Source of the DNA: Caulobacter sp. FWC26 | GTDB taxonomy: Bacteria; Pseudomonadota; Alphaproteobacteria; Caulobacterales; Caulobacteraceae | Assembly: GCF_002742645.2 (NCBI RefSeq) | Contig: NZ_CP033875.1 | Location: 1,838,001-1,902,000, forward strand | Reading direction: 5' to 3' | DNA: 64,000 nt | Part shown: positions 47,171 through 58,243 of the stretch, one piece after another | How positions within the stretch are numbered: the stretch's first letter is position 1 | How the letters are laid out: each line of letters starts with the position of its first letter | Translations under genes and position numbers: made by a program | The notes under the pieces: generated by a model | The model's database searches: none | The model's input: the letters and a program-made list of their open reading frames with translations, nothing else | What the model was told of the DNA's origin: nothing

Positions 47171-47482
47171 ATGCCCACCGGTTCCACGACGGCGACCCTG
47201 ATGAACATCCTGCCCATCATCCTGATGGTCGTGCTGTTCTACTTCATGCTGATCCGTCCCCAGCAGAAGCGCCAGAAAGAGCATATGAACATGCTCAACA
47301 ACCTGAAGCGCAATGACACCGTCGTGCTGTCCAGCGGCATGATCGGCAAGATCGTCCGCGTCGAGGACCGGGAAGTGGGCGTCGAGATCGCTACCGGCGT
47401 GACCGTGAAGGTCGTGAAGGGCATGATCGCCGAGGTCCGCGCCAAGGGTGAGCCGGCGGTCGCCAACGACGCCAAGGGCTGA
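47171..47482 (+). CDS. yajC: Preprotein translocase accessory subunit YajC
   Basis: 103 residues. One transmembrane helix near the N-terminus (ILPIILMVVLFYFMLIRP) followed by RPQQKRQKEH, the classic YajC motif, then a small beta domain (VVLSSGMIGKIVRVEDREVG). It works with SecD and SecF at the Sec translocon. GGAGAG precedes the ATG at 47171. secD follows after 155 bases. Confidence 0.96.
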   Translation: MPTGSTTATLMNILPIILMVVLFYFMLIRPQQKRQKEHMNMLNNLKRNDTVVLSSGMIGKIVRVEDREVGVEIATGVTVKVVKGMIAEVRAKGEPAVANDAKG

Positions 47483-47637
47483 TCCAAAACGCTCTCCAAG
47501 TGGCCGTCGGTCGAGTACTCCCGCCGAACGGCCTCGAACCTGCTGATCTGAGACCCGACCTTAGGCCCTCATGGCATAACGGTTGGGTCTCAGCGCTAAA
47601 TCCAGGCGTCAAAAGGCGTCGCTCCGAGCTTTAATCC

Positions 47638-49236
47638 ATGCTGACACTGTCTCGCTGGAAGATTGTCTTGGTCACCTTGTCGGTGATCTTCGGCATCCTC
47701 TTCACCTTGCCCAATCTCCTGCCGCAGAAGACGCTGGATAGCTTCCCGGGCTGGCTGCCCAAGCAGAAGCTGAACCTCGGCCTCGATCTGCAGGGCGGCT
47801 CCTACCTGATGTACGAGGTCGATACCGACGCTCTGCGCAAGGAGCGCCTGAAGAACCTCGTCGAGGATGTCCGCACCGTTCTCCGGGGCGAGCAGATCAC
47901 CTTCGGCGAGCTGGCAGAGGTCAACGGCACGGTTCGGCTTCGCATCGCGGACGCCGCCAAGGTCGACGACGCCGCCAGCGTGCTGCGTCGTTCGGTCGGT
48001 TCGCCGTTCGCCGGTTCGGTCAGCGGCCGCGACGTCACCGTAAACAAGCGCGATGACCAGCGTCTGGAACTGTCCTTCATCCCGGAAGCGGCGGCTCAGG
48101 ACGCGTCGATGGCTGTCGATCAGAGCATCGAGACCATTCGTCGCCGTATCGACACCCTGGGCACCAAGGAACCTAACATCACCCGCCAGGGCGCGGATCG
48201 CATCGTGATCCAGGCCGCCGGTGAGAGCGATCCGGAGCGGCTCAAGGCCGTGGTCGGCAAGACCGCCAAGCTGACGTTCCAGATGGTCGATGACTCGGTT
48301 ACGCCCGAAGACATCGCCGCCGGCCGGATCCCGCCGGGCTCGGAGGCCCTGCCGAGCGACGATCGCTTTCAAGCAGCGTATGTTGTGCGCAAACGCGCCC
48401 TAGTGTCGGGCGACGAACTTGTCGATTCGCGCCAGAGCTTTGATGATCGCGGCGCGCCTGCAGTGTCGTTCAAGTTCAACGGCTCGGGTTCGCGCAAGTT
48501 CGGCGACGCTACCGCGCGCAACGTCGGAAAGCGCTTCGCCATCGTTCTCGACGGCCGCATCATCTCGGCGCCGACGATCAACGGCGCCATCCTGGGCGGC
48601 AGCGGCATCATCACCGGCTCGTTCACGGCCGAGAGCGCTTCTGACCTAGCGCTGCTGCTCCGTTCGGGCGCGCTGCCCGCGCCGCTGAAGGTCGAGCAGC
48701 AGAGCACCGTCGGCGCCGAGCTGGGGGCGGACGCCGTACGCGCCGGCGCGGTTTCGACCCTGGTCGCCTTCATCACGATCGTAGCCTTCATGATCCTGAG
48801 CTACGGCTTCCTGTTCGGCGGCATCTCTGTGATCGCCCTCGTCGTCAACGGCATGATGATTGTCGCCGCCATGTCGCTGACCCAGGCGACGTTGACCCTG
48901 CCCGGCATCGCCGGCTTGATCCTGACCCTGGCCGTAGCCGTCGACGCCAACGTTCTGATCTACGAGCGCATGCGTGACGAGGCGCGCGCAGGAAAGTCGC
49001 CGATCATGGCCGCCGACGCGGGCTTCTCACGCGCCATGGGCACGATCATCGACGCCAACGTCACAACGCTGGTGGCGGCCGCGATCATGTTCGCCTTTGG
49101 CGCGGGCCCGGTTCGAGGCTTCGCCTGGACACTGTCGATCGGCGTTTTCACTTCGGTCTTCACCTCGGTGATGATCAGCCAAGTCCTCATCGGATGGTGG
49201 TTCCGCGCCGCGCGTCCCAAGAAACTTCCGATCTGA
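47638..49236 (+). CDS. secD: Protein translocase subunit SecD
   Basis: 532 residues. The N-terminal helix and first periplasmic domain with LNLGLDLQGGSYLMYEVD are diagnostic; a beta-domain follows, then six transmembrane helices in the C-terminal half (LVAFITIVAFMILSYGFLFG onward). VDANVLIYERMRDEA is the conserved D4-like segment. SecD and SecF use the proton gradient to pull exported proteins. It is separated from secF by 12 bases. Confidence 0.97.
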   Translation: MLTLSRWKIVLVTLSVIFGILFTLPNLLPQKTLDSFPGWLPKQKLNLGLDLQGGSYLMYEVDTDALRKERLKNLVEDVRTVLRGEQITFGELAEVNGTVRLRIADAAKVDDAASVLRRSVGSPFAGSVSGRDVTVNKRDDQRLELSFIPEAAAQDASMAVDQSIETIRRRIDTLGTKEPNITRQGADRIVIQAAGESDPERLKAVVGKTAKLTFQMVDDSVTPEDIAAGRIPPGSEALPSDDRFQAAYVVRKRALVSGDELVDSRQSFDDRGAPAVSFKFNGSGSRKFGDATARNVGKRFAIVLDGRIISAPTINGAILGGSGIITGSFTAESASDLALLLRSGALPAPLKVEQQSTVGAELGADAVRAGAVSTLVAFITIVAFMILSYGFLFGGISVIALVVNGMMIVAAMSLTQATLTLPGIAGLILTLAVAVDANVLIYERMRDEARAGKSPIMAADAGFSRAMGTIIDANVTTLVAAAIMFAFGAGPVRGFAWTLSIGVFTSVFTSVMISQVLIGWWFRAARPKKLPI

Positions 49237-49248
49237 CGGAGCGCCCCC

Positions 49249-50202
49249 ATGTCCTGGCCCCTGATCAAGCTGCTTCCGCAGAAAACCAATTTCCAGTTCG
49301 TCCGGTTCTCGCGCCTGATGGGCATCCTCAGCGCCGTGCTGGTCGTCGCGTCTATCGTCGGCTGCTTCTATCCCGGCCTCCAGCTCGGTATCGACTTCAA
49401 GGGCGGTACGGTGATGGAGGTTTCGACCGCGCCCCGCGCCGCCGACCTTGGCTTGATCCGCGAGACTCTGGATCGTCAGGGCCTTGGTGACGTCCAGGTC
49501 CAGCAGTTCGGTTCGCCGGACAAGGCCCTGGTGCGCTTCCAGACCCCTGCCGGCATGGAGGCTGACGCCACCATGACCAAGGTGCAGGGCGAGCTGCGCA
49601 AGTCCCTCGGCAATGAAGCCCGGTTCCTCAACCCCTCGGTCGTCGGGCCGAAGGTGTCGGGCGAGCTGTTCCGCAGCGGTCTGCTGGCCCTGGGCTTGGC
49701 GATCGCGCTGATGTTCCTCTACATCTGGTTCCGCTTCGAGCCGCAGTTCGGTCTCGGCGCCGTGGCCGGCTTGCTGCACGACCTGGTGCTGACCTTCGGC
49801 TTCATCGTGCTGTTCAAGATCGAGTTCAGCCTCAACACCGTGGCCGCGCTGCTGACGGTGATCGGCTACTCGATGAACGACACCGTCGTGGTGTTCGACC
49901 GCTTGCGTGAAAACCTCCGCAAGTACAAGAAGATGCCGCTTGGCGAGGTCATCGACCTGTCGATCAACGAGACGCTATCGCGCACCATCATCACTGGCGT
50001 GACCGCAATCATGGCGCTGGCGGGCCTGGCGATCTTCGGCGGCGACGCCCTGTTCGGCTTCTCCGTCGTCATGATGTTCGGTATCGCCGTCGGCACCTAC
50101 TCGTCGATCTATGTCGGCGCGCCGATCATCCTACTGTGGGGCGTGAAGCGTAACGACGAAGAAGCCGCGCCGATCAAGCTCGGCGCGGCCTCGCGTCCCT
50201 GA
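49249..50202 (+). CDS. secF: Protein translocase subunit SecF
   Basis: 317 residues. The N-terminal helix is followed by GIDFKGGTVMEV, the SecF hallmark, then a periplasmic domain and a five-helix core. GYSMNDTVVVFDRLRENLRK is the conserved proton-path region. The ATG follows GGAGCGCC. Its stop overlaps the next ATG (TGATG), so the Mth938-like gene is translationally coupled. Confidence 0.97.
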   Translation: MSWPLIKLLPQKTNFQFVRFSRLMGILSAVLVVASIVGCFYPGLQLGIDFKGGTVMEVSTAPRAADLGLIRETLDRQGLGDVQVQQFGSPDKALVRFQTPAGMEADATMTKVQGELRKSLGNEARFLNPSVVGPKVSGELFRSGLLALGLAIALMFLYIWFRFEPQFGLGAVAGLLHDLVLTFGFIVLFKIEFSLNTVAALLTVIGYSMNDTVVVFDRLRENLRKYKKMPLGEVIDLSINETLSRTIITGVTAIMALAGLAIFGGDALFGFSVVMMFGIAVGTYSSIYVGAPIILLWGVKRNDEEAAPIKLGAASRP

Positions 50203-50555
50203 TGCGCCAGCCGCCGTCCATCGACGCCTGGGGCGGCGGCGGCTTTCGGGTCGCCGGCGTCTGGCGGCCCGGCTCGTTGTTGATCCTCGATGATCAGCCG
50301 CGCGACTGGGCAGTTTCGGCTCTTTCTAAGCTCACGCCGGAGTCGTTCGCAGAGGTTTTCGCGGCCGGCGGCGCGGTGGAGTTCGTGCTGCTGGGCGTGG
50401 GTGTCGCCAACGCGCTGCCGCCGCGCCCGGTCCGCGACGCCCTCAAGGCCGCCGGCGTGGGGCTTGAGTTCATGAGCACCGAAGCGGCCGCGCGCACCTA
50501 TAACGTCCTGGCCAGTGAAGGCCGCAGGCTGGCGGCGGCGCTGATCGCGGTCTAG
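50202..50555 (+). CDS. Mth938-like domain protein (NDUFAF3-like)
   Basis: 117 residues, essentially one Mth938/DUF498 domain. GGGFRVAGVWRPGSLLILDDQ and FVLLGVGVANALPP are typical. The mitochondrial relative NDUFAF3 helps assemble complex I; in alphaproteobacteria this gene is known to sit beside secD and secF, as here. It overlaps secF by one base, so it is coupled to the Sec genes. Bacterial function is not proven. Confidence 0.85.
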   Translation: MRQPPSIDAWGGGGFRVAGVWRPGSLLILDDQPRDWAVSALSKLTPESFAEVFAAGGAVEFVLLGVGVANALPPRPVRDALKAAGVGLEFMSTEAAARTYNVLASEGRRLAAALIAV

Positions 50556-50650
50556 CCGTCGTCTCGCCGACTCTCGGTATCCCGGCTTTGCCCGACTCCG
50601 AAACATCCCTATGGTCCCCTTAAGGGAAATGGGATCCGAGGGGGAAACCG

Positions 50651-51265
50651 ATGATTGGACTGCTTTCAAACTTCCGCAACACGATCATCGTCAGCTTTGT
50701 GCTGGCCCTGGTGATCGTCATTGGCTACGGCCACAGCCCGCACGGGCATGACAGCACCTACTTCCAGGCCATCTTCCGCTGGCTACACGTGCTGTTCGGC
50801 ATCCTGTGGATCGGCCTGCTGTACTATTTCAACTTCGTGCAGATCCGCGTGATGCCGCAGATCCCGGCCGAGCTGAAGCCGGCGGTCAGCAAGTATATCG
50901 CGCCCGAGGCGCTGTTCTGGTTCCGCTGGGCCGCCCTGGCGACCTGGGTGATGGGCGTGCTGCTGGCCTACAATCGCGGCTATCTCGTGGAGGCCTTCAC
51001 CCTAGGTCTCGCCGGTGGCTACACGCCCGGCGTCGACATGGGCTTCACCTTCATCGGCACCGGCATGTGGCTGGCGACGGTGATGTTCTTCAACGTCTGG
51101 GTCTTCATCTGGCCGAACCAGAAGATCGCCCTGGGCATTGTCGAGGCCGATGCGGACGCCAAGGCCAAGGCGGCCAAGACCGCCATGCTGTTCTCGCGCA
51201 CCAACACCCTGCTCAGCATCCCGATGCTGGCCACGATGGCGATGAACCAGACGCTGTTTGGCTAA
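50651..51265 (+). CDS. PuuD-type integral membrane protein (urate hydroxylase N-domain-like)
   Basis: 204 residues with about five hydrophobic helices. The RWLHVLFGILWIGLLYYFNF block near residue 45 matches the membrane domain of bacterial urate hydroxylase PuuD. The cytochrome c domain of full PuuD is missing and no purine-degradation genes are nearby, so a urate role is doubtful. A conserved GYGHSPHGHDSTYF segment has several His that could bind heme or metal. It follows the Mth938-like gene by 95 bases in the same direction. Confidence 0.78.
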   Translation: MIGLLSNFRNTIIVSFVLALVIVIGYGHSPHGHDSTYFQAIFRWLHVLFGILWIGLLYYFNFVQIRVMPQIPAELKPAVSKYIAPEALFWFRWAALATWVMGVLLAYNRGYLVEAFTLGLAGGYTPGVDMGFTFIGTGMWLATVMFFNVWVFIWPNQKIALGIVEADADAKAKAAKTAMLFSRTNTLLSIPMLATMAMNQTLFG

Positions 51266-51293
51266 ACGCGGCGCGAAAATGCTGTAAGGGGAG

Positions 51294-51324
51294 GGCCCGC
51301 CGCGACTCGCGACGGGCCTTCTTA
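51294..51324 (+). terminator. Terminator between the PuuD-like and synthase-like genes
   Basis: Stem GGCCCGCCGCG / CGCGACGGGCC (one mismatch) with a 3-base loop, followed by TTCTT on the plus strand. It would end the Sec-linked transcript after the PuuD-like gene. Confidence 0.7.
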
Positions 51325-51336
51325 GTTCTGGACACC

Positions 51337-52050
51337 ATGGCCGACACCGAGACCCTCGACGACCTCGTGCGCCGCGTCGATCCCGACCGCTGGCTGGCGA
51401 CCCGGTTCATCGCCGATGCGGCGGCGCGCGCCGATGTGATTGCTCTCTATGGCCTGAATTATGAGTTGGCCCGCGTGGCCGGCGGTGTGTCCAATGCTCT
51501 GATGGGTGAAATCCGTCTGACCTGGTGGCGCGAGGCGATGGAAGAGATCGCCGCCGGTAAGGCGCCCCGCAAGCATCCCAATGTCGAGGCCTTGGCGGCT
51601 TCCGGCTTTGATCCCAGCGCCCTGGCTGTCTTGACTGATGCTCGCTTTGTGGACCTCGATGAGGGTCCCCTGAAGGATGAGGCTGCGGTGCTGGCCTATA
51701 TCGACGGGACGGCTGGAGCGCTGGCCGTGCTGGCGGCGCGACGCCTGGACTCCCGTGCTGATCCGCACGCCGTGAAGGGCGCGGCGCGCGCTTGGGGCCT
51801 TGCGGGTCTATGGCGCCTGAAGCAGGCGGGACGCTCGCGTCTGCCGGAAGACTGGACTCAAGAAGAGGTGGAGCAGCGGGTCCAAACGCAACTAAGGGCC
51901 GCGCGCGGTGAGGTGAAGCGCCTGCCGGTGGCGGCCTTCCCCGCCGTGGCCCCGGCGGCTCTTGCTCGCGCCTACGCGTCCGGGCGCGAGATAGGCGAGC
52001 TCGAGAAAAAGGCTCGCCTGACCTTCTCGGTAGCGACGGGGCGGCTTTAG
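51337..52050 (+). CDS. Squalene/phytoene synthase-like protein (NDUFAF6-like)
   Basis: 237 residues from the ATG at 51337; the longer frame before it is an overlap with the upstream gene. YGLNYELARVAGGVSNALMG, RLTWWREAMEEI and TAGALAVLAARRL resemble trans-isoprenyl synthases, but the DxxxD metal motifs are not clearly kept. In mitochondria NDUFAF6 is such an inactive-looking homologue needed for complex I assembly. Its position downstream of the Mth938-like gene supports that link. An isoprenoid role is the alternative. Confidence 0.72.
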   Translation: MADTETLDDLVRRVDPDRWLATRFIADAAARADVIALYGLNYELARVAGGVSNALMGEIRLTWWREAMEEIAAGKAPRKHPNVEALAASGFDPSALAVLTDARFVDLDEGPLKDEAAVLAYIDGTAGALAVLAARRLDSRADPHAVKGAARAWGLAGLWRLKQAGRSRLPEDWTQEEVEQRVQTQLRAARGEVKRLPVAAFPAVAPAALARAYASGREIGELEKKARLTFSVATGRL

Positions 52051-52158
52051 CGCCGCCTCCGTCACGCCGCGTATTCGCGGCGCGCCAACTCCTCGCTTCA
52101 CAGGTGAGCAGGAAGCGCCATCCCGCCATGAAACGGCGGAGCGGACGCTAGGCCGCGA

Positions 52159-54252
<2,094 letters not shown>

Positions 54253-54536
54253 GAAACCCGATTTCCCGGAAACGGTTATGCTCACTGGCGGCGGAGCCTA
54301 GACCTGCTTCGCCTCCGCCGCTAGGCCCGCCGGAACGTCTCGCCCGAGCGCCGATCATCGATCCGCGTTCGATCTCCGGCCGCGCAGTCGCGTTATAAAA
54401 GTGAAATAAATACAGCCGCTTACGTGGTAACAATCCGAAACAGACTTTGCTTTGCCGCAGCGCGGCAACGCTCCTAAATGCTAAGTGGGGGCGAAAGGTC
54501 GGCTGCAGAGTCGTCCGTAGCCAATAAGGGTTTCGA

Positions 54537-55433
54537 GTGTCGGCTTCGGGTTATTTTCAGCACACGGTCGCCGGACCGGTGATCTTCGCGGGGATTGGCC
54601 TGCACACGGGCGCACATGTGCGCGTCGCCGTGCGCCCGGCGGTCGCCGACATGGGGATCGTCTTTGTGCGGACCGACGTACATGACCGCGACAACCGCGT
54701 GCCGGTCACTGCGGAAGCCGTCTGTCAGACCCAACTCGGCACGGTTATCAACAACGCTGACGACGTGCGCGTCTCGACGATCGAGCATCTGATGGCGGCG
54801 CTGGCGGCGCTGTCGATCGACAACTGCATCGTCGAGGTCGACGGTCCGGAAGTGCCGATCATGGACGGTTCGTCCGAGCCCTTCGTGCAGATATTGGACC
54901 GCGCGGGCCGTCGCCGGCAGGAAGCGGTTCGCCAATATATTGAGATCCTGGCTCCGATCACCGTGGAGGAAGGCGACAAGCGCGCCGCGCTGCTGCCTTC
55001 GGATCGATTCGAAGTCGCCTTCGAGATCGCCTTCGCGAGCAAGGCCATCGGCCGTCAGGCTGTGGATCTGGTGGTCGACGAGGACTCGTTCCGCGCCGAG
55101 CTGTCTGACTGCCGCACCTTTGGCTTCGTTCGCGACGTCGAGGCGCTGCGGGCGATTGGCTTGGCGCGCGGCGGCTCGATGGAGAACGCCGTGGTGATCG
55201 ACGGTGACCGCGTGCTGAATCCTGAAGGTCTGCGGCGTCCTGACGAGTTCGTTCGACACAAGGCGCTGGACGCCGTCGGCGATCTCTACGTGCTGGGTAA
55301 GCCGATCATCGGCCGTTTCGAAGGCGTTCTGGCCGGACACGGCCTCAATAACGCCGTGGTTCGGGCGTTGCTGGCCCAGCCGCGCGCCTGGCGCCTGCGC
55401 GCCTTCGCGCCGGCCTTGGCGGAAGCGGTTTAA
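54537..55433 (+). CDS. lpxC: UDP-3-O-acyl-N-acetylglucosamine deacetylase LpxC
   Basis: 298 residues. It deacetylates UDP-3-O-acyl-GlcNAc, the committed step of lipid A synthesis. Zinc ligands and general base are visible: VSTIEHLMAALAAL (near residue 80), FVRHKALDAVGDLYVLG (near residue 240) and LAGHGLNNAV (near residue 265). Start codon GTG at 54537. Upstream lies a 284-base gap that is AT-richer near 54390-54420, probably the promoter. Confidence 0.97.
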   Translation: MSASGYFQHTVAGPVIFAGIGLHTGAHVRVAVRPAVADMGIVFVRTDVHDRDNRVPVTAEAVCQTQLGTVINNADDVRVSTIEHLMAALAALSIDNCIVEVDGPEVPIMDGSSEPFVQILDRAGRRRQEAVRQYIEILAPITVEEGDKRAALLPSDRFEVAFEIAFASKAIGRQAVDLVVDEDSFRAELSDCRTFGFVRDVEALRAIGLARGGSMENAVVIDGDRVLNPEGLRRPDEFVRHKALDAVGDLYVLGKPIIGRFEGVLAGHGLNNAVVRALLAQPRAWRLRAFAPALAEAV

Positions 55434-55544
55434 GAGCGTCTTCGAAAAGTCGGGTTCGGCCTTCGCATTTGCGCCTTTGACGGCGTGGTGTAGAAGCCTT
55501 GCACGGCGCAGGGGCGCGCGTTTGCTTCGAGGGTGAGAGACTCC

Positions 55545-56462
55545 GTGCTTCGTATTTTTCAGGGACGTTCGGCCGTCACTATCGCCGCTGTCCTCGTCGC
55601 CGCCTCGGTGGCGGGCTGCGCCGGCAAGGCCAAGAAGCCGACCCTCGCCTACGAAGAGCGTCCCGTTGAGCTCCTGTATTCCACCGGCGCCGACCGCCTG
55701 GATCGTGGGAACTGGAACGAGGCCGTCGACTATTTCCGCGAAGTCGAGCGCCAGCACCCGTATTCGGAATGGTCGCGCCGTTCGATTCTGATGACCGGCT
55801 ATGCCCACTACATGGGTAACCAGTACGCCGAGGCGATCGGCGACGCGGATCGCTTCATCTCGCTCTATCCCGGCAATCCGTCGGCCCAATACGCCTTCTA
55901 CCTGAAGGCCATCTGCTACTTCGAGCAGATCGTCGACGTGAACCGCGACCAGGCCGCGACCGAGCAGGCCCTTGCGGCGCTGCGCGACGTCGTTCAGCGC
56001 TACCCGAACACCGAGTACGCGACCGATGCGCGCCTGAAGATCGACATGGTCAACGACCAGTTGGCCGGCAAGGAAATGGCCATCGGTCGCTGGTACCTGA
56101 AGAACGGCCAGACGCTGGCCGCCATTGGTCGCTTCAAGGCCGTGATCGAGCGCCACCAGACCACGTCGCATACGCCCGAGGCGCTGTTCCGCCTCGTCGA
56201 AGCCTATTTGACGATCGGCCTCACCGAAGAGGCCAAGCGCAACGGTGCGGTCCTGGGCTACAACTTCCCAGGCGATCGCTGGTACCTGGATGCGTACCGA
56301 TTGCTGAACGACAACGGTCTTCGCCCGGCTGTCGAGCCGCTGAAGGCCGGGGCCAAGCGCAACGCTCTGGAGCGCATCCTGTCGAAGGACAAGACCACGA
56401 CCCTGGCTCCGCCCGGCGAGCGCAAGGCTCGCAAGGGCCTGACGGGCATCCTCGGCATGTAG
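55545..56462 (+). CDS. bamD: Outer membrane assembly lipoprotein BamD (ComL)
   Basis: 305 residues from the GTG at 55545. The lipobox is VAASVAGC, so it is an outer-membrane lipoprotein. TPR-like helices (ELLYSTGADRLDRGNWNEA, SILMTGYAHYMGNQYAEA) span residues 40-260, the BamD fold. BamD with BamA inserts beta-barrel proteins, including the receptor-like protein in this window. A GTG at 55533 is also possible. It is followed by a terminator and recN. Confidence 0.93.
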   Translation: MLRIFQGRSAVTIAAVLVAASVAGCAGKAKKPTLAYEERPVELLYSTGADRLDRGNWNEAVDYFREVERQHPYSEWSRRSILMTGYAHYMGNQYAEAIGDADRFISLYPGNPSAQYAFYLKAICYFEQIVDVNRDQAATEQALAALRDVVQRYPNTEYATDARLKIDMVNDQLAGKEMAIGRWYLKNGQTLAAIGRFKAVIERHQTTSHTPEALFRLVEAYLTIGLTEEAKRNGAVLGYNFPGDRWYLDAYRLLNDNGLRPAVEPLKAGAKRNALERILSKDKTTTLAPPGERKARKGLTGILGM

Positions 56463-56468
56463 GGGACG

Positions 56469-56494
56469 CGGGATCGTGATTGCGATCCCGTTTC
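56469..56494 (+). terminator. Terminator after bamD
   Basis: Stem CGGGATCG / CGATCCCG with a 6-base loop followed by TTTCG, a few bases after the bamD stop. It separates bamD from recN. Confidence 0.65.
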
Positions 56495-56544
56495 GTTCCG
56501 CCTTTGCCCTTCCAAAAACCGCGATTCCCGGCGATCTTGCCCCC

Positions 56545-58242
56545 ATGCTGATCGGCCTATCCATCCGTGACGTCGTGCTCATCGAGAGCCTGGACCTCGC
56601 CATCGGCGAAGGCCTTACGGCGCTGACCGGTGAGACCGGCGCGGGGAAGTCGATCATCCTTGACGCCCTTGGGCTGGCAACCGGCGCTCGCGCCGACGCC
56701 GGACTGGTTCGCCGGGGCGCCGCAGGCCAAGCCTCGGCCACGGCGATCTTCGCGCTGCCGGCCGATCATCCCGCCTTCGCGTACCTCGACGACAAAGGCC
56801 TGTCTTACGCGCGCGACGAGGACCTCGTGCTGCGCCGGCAGCTGTCGCCCGACGGTCGCTCGCGCGCCTTCGTCAACGACCAGGCCACCAGCGTCGGCGT
56901 GCTGAAGGACTTGGGCGCGCTGCTGCTGGAGGTGCATGGCCAGCACGAGACCGTCGGCCTGCTGGACCCCAAGACCCACCGTGGGCTGCTCGACACATTC
57001 GGCGGAGTCAGCCTGGGCGCGGTGGCGTCGGCGTGGAGCGCTTGGCGAGCGGCGCGTGACAAGGCCGAAGATCTACGCGATCTCGCTGGCCGCGCGGCGG
57101 CGGAGACCGAGGAGCTGACGCTGCGGCTCTCGGAATTGGAACGCCTGGATCCTCGCGAGGGTGAGGAGACCAGTCTGGCTGAGGAGCGGGCCCTGCTGAG
57201 CTCGGCCGAAAAGGCCATGGCCGACATAGCCGCCGCCCAGGACGCGCTGGGCGGAGACAATCTATCCGGCCGCCTGGCTCAGGCCTATCGCGCCCTGGAG
57301 CGCGCGCGCGATCGTGCGCTTCAGGCCGGCGCGCCCGCCGAGGGCGCGGCGATGACTCGTCTGTTGGCGGCCTGCGAAGCGGTCGACCGCGCCCTGGTCG
57401 AGGCGCAGGAAGCGTCGGCCGCCATCGATTCTGTCGCCGAAACCTTCGAGTTCGAGCCCGATCGCCTGGAAAAGGCTGAGGAACGCCTGTTCGCCCTGCG
57501 CGGCATGGCGCGAAAGCTGAACGTGCTGGTCGATGATCTCCCAGCCAAGCGCGCCGAGTTCGCCGCCCGCCTGCAGGCCATCGAAACCTCGGAAGACGCG
57601 CTACACGCCGCCGAGAAGGACGCTGCGGAAGCCCGCGAGGCCTATCTCTACGCCGCCGAAGCCTTGTCAGCCGAACGCCGTGCGGCCGGTGACGCCTTGG
57701 CCAAGGCCGTCGAGGCCGAACTGGCGCCCTTGAAGCTCGAGAAGGCAAAGTTCCGGGTCGCGCTCGAGCCTTTGGGCGAGGATCGCGCTGGGCCGTCGGG
57801 TCTGGATCGCGTGGTCTTCGAGATATCCACCAACCCGGGCGCGCCGTTTGGACCGATGGAGGCTATCGCCTCCGGGGGCGAACTGGCGCGCTTTGCGCTG
57901 GCGCTCAAGGCGGCCCTGGCCGGTCGCGGCGGGGGACCGCAGCCGCTGATGATCTTCGACGAAGTCGATCAGGGTGTTGGCGGCGCGGTGGCGGATGCGG
58001 TGGGTCTGCGTCTCAAGCGGCTGGCCGCGAACGCTCAGGTGCTGGTGGTGACGCACTCGGCCCAGGTCGCCGCGCGAGGCGATGCCCACTGGCGGATCTC
58101 GAAGTCAGGCGACGACACCTCGACCCGCACCAAGGTTGAGCCACTCTCGCCCGCGCAGCGCGAGGAGGAGATCGCCCGCATGCTCTCTGGCGCCGAGGTG
58201 ACGGAGGCCGCCCGCGCCGCCGCCCGCGCCTTGATGGCGTAG
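56545..58242 (+). CDS. recN: DNA repair protein RecN
   Basis: 565 residues from the ATG at 56545. An SMC-like protein for double-strand break repair. Walker A GETGAGKSIILDALG (near residue 33), the ABC signature ASGGELARFALALK (near residue 450) and Walker B MIFDEVDQGVGG (near residue 475) flank two coiled-coil arms. The frame open to 56476 upstream lacks a ribosome site. It lies 1 base from the convergent acyltransferase stop. Confidence 0.95.
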   Translation: MLIGLSIRDVVLIESLDLAIGEGLTALTGETGAGKSIILDALGLATGARADAGLVRRGAAGQASATAIFALPADHPAFAYLDDKGLSYARDEDLVLRRQLSPDGRSRAFVNDQATSVGVLKDLGALLLEVHGQHETVGLLDPKTHRGLLDTFGGVSLGAVASAWSAWRAARDKAEDLRDLAGRAAAETEELTLRLSELERLDPREGEETSLAEERALLSSAEKAMADIAAAQDALGGDNLSGRLAQAYRALERARDRALQAGAPAEGAAMTRLLAACEAVDRALVEAQEASAAIDSVAETFEFEPDRLEKAEERLFALRGMARKLNVLVDDLPAKRAEFAARLQAIETSEDALHAAEKDAAEAREAYLYAAEALSAERRAAGDALAKAVEAELAPLKLEKAKFRVALEPLGEDRAGPSGLDRVVFEISTNPGAPFGPMEAIASGGELARFALALKAALAGRGGGPQPLMIFDEVDQGVGGAVADAVGLRLKRLAANAQVLVVTHSAQVAARGDAHWRISKSGDDTSTRTKVEPLSPAQREEEIARMLSGAEVTEAARAAARALMA

Positions 58243-58243
58243 C

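Noticed and set aside
50651..51265. A purine degradation function for the PuuD-like protein
   Set aside because: It lacks the cytochrome c domain of complete PuuD and no other urate genes are nearby, so only the membrane fold can be claimed.
56463..56544. LexA/SOS box (GTTC-N7-GTTC) upstream of recN
   Set aside because: Only one GTTC is present in the gap and no second copy sits at the right spacing, so I cannot support an SOS site here.
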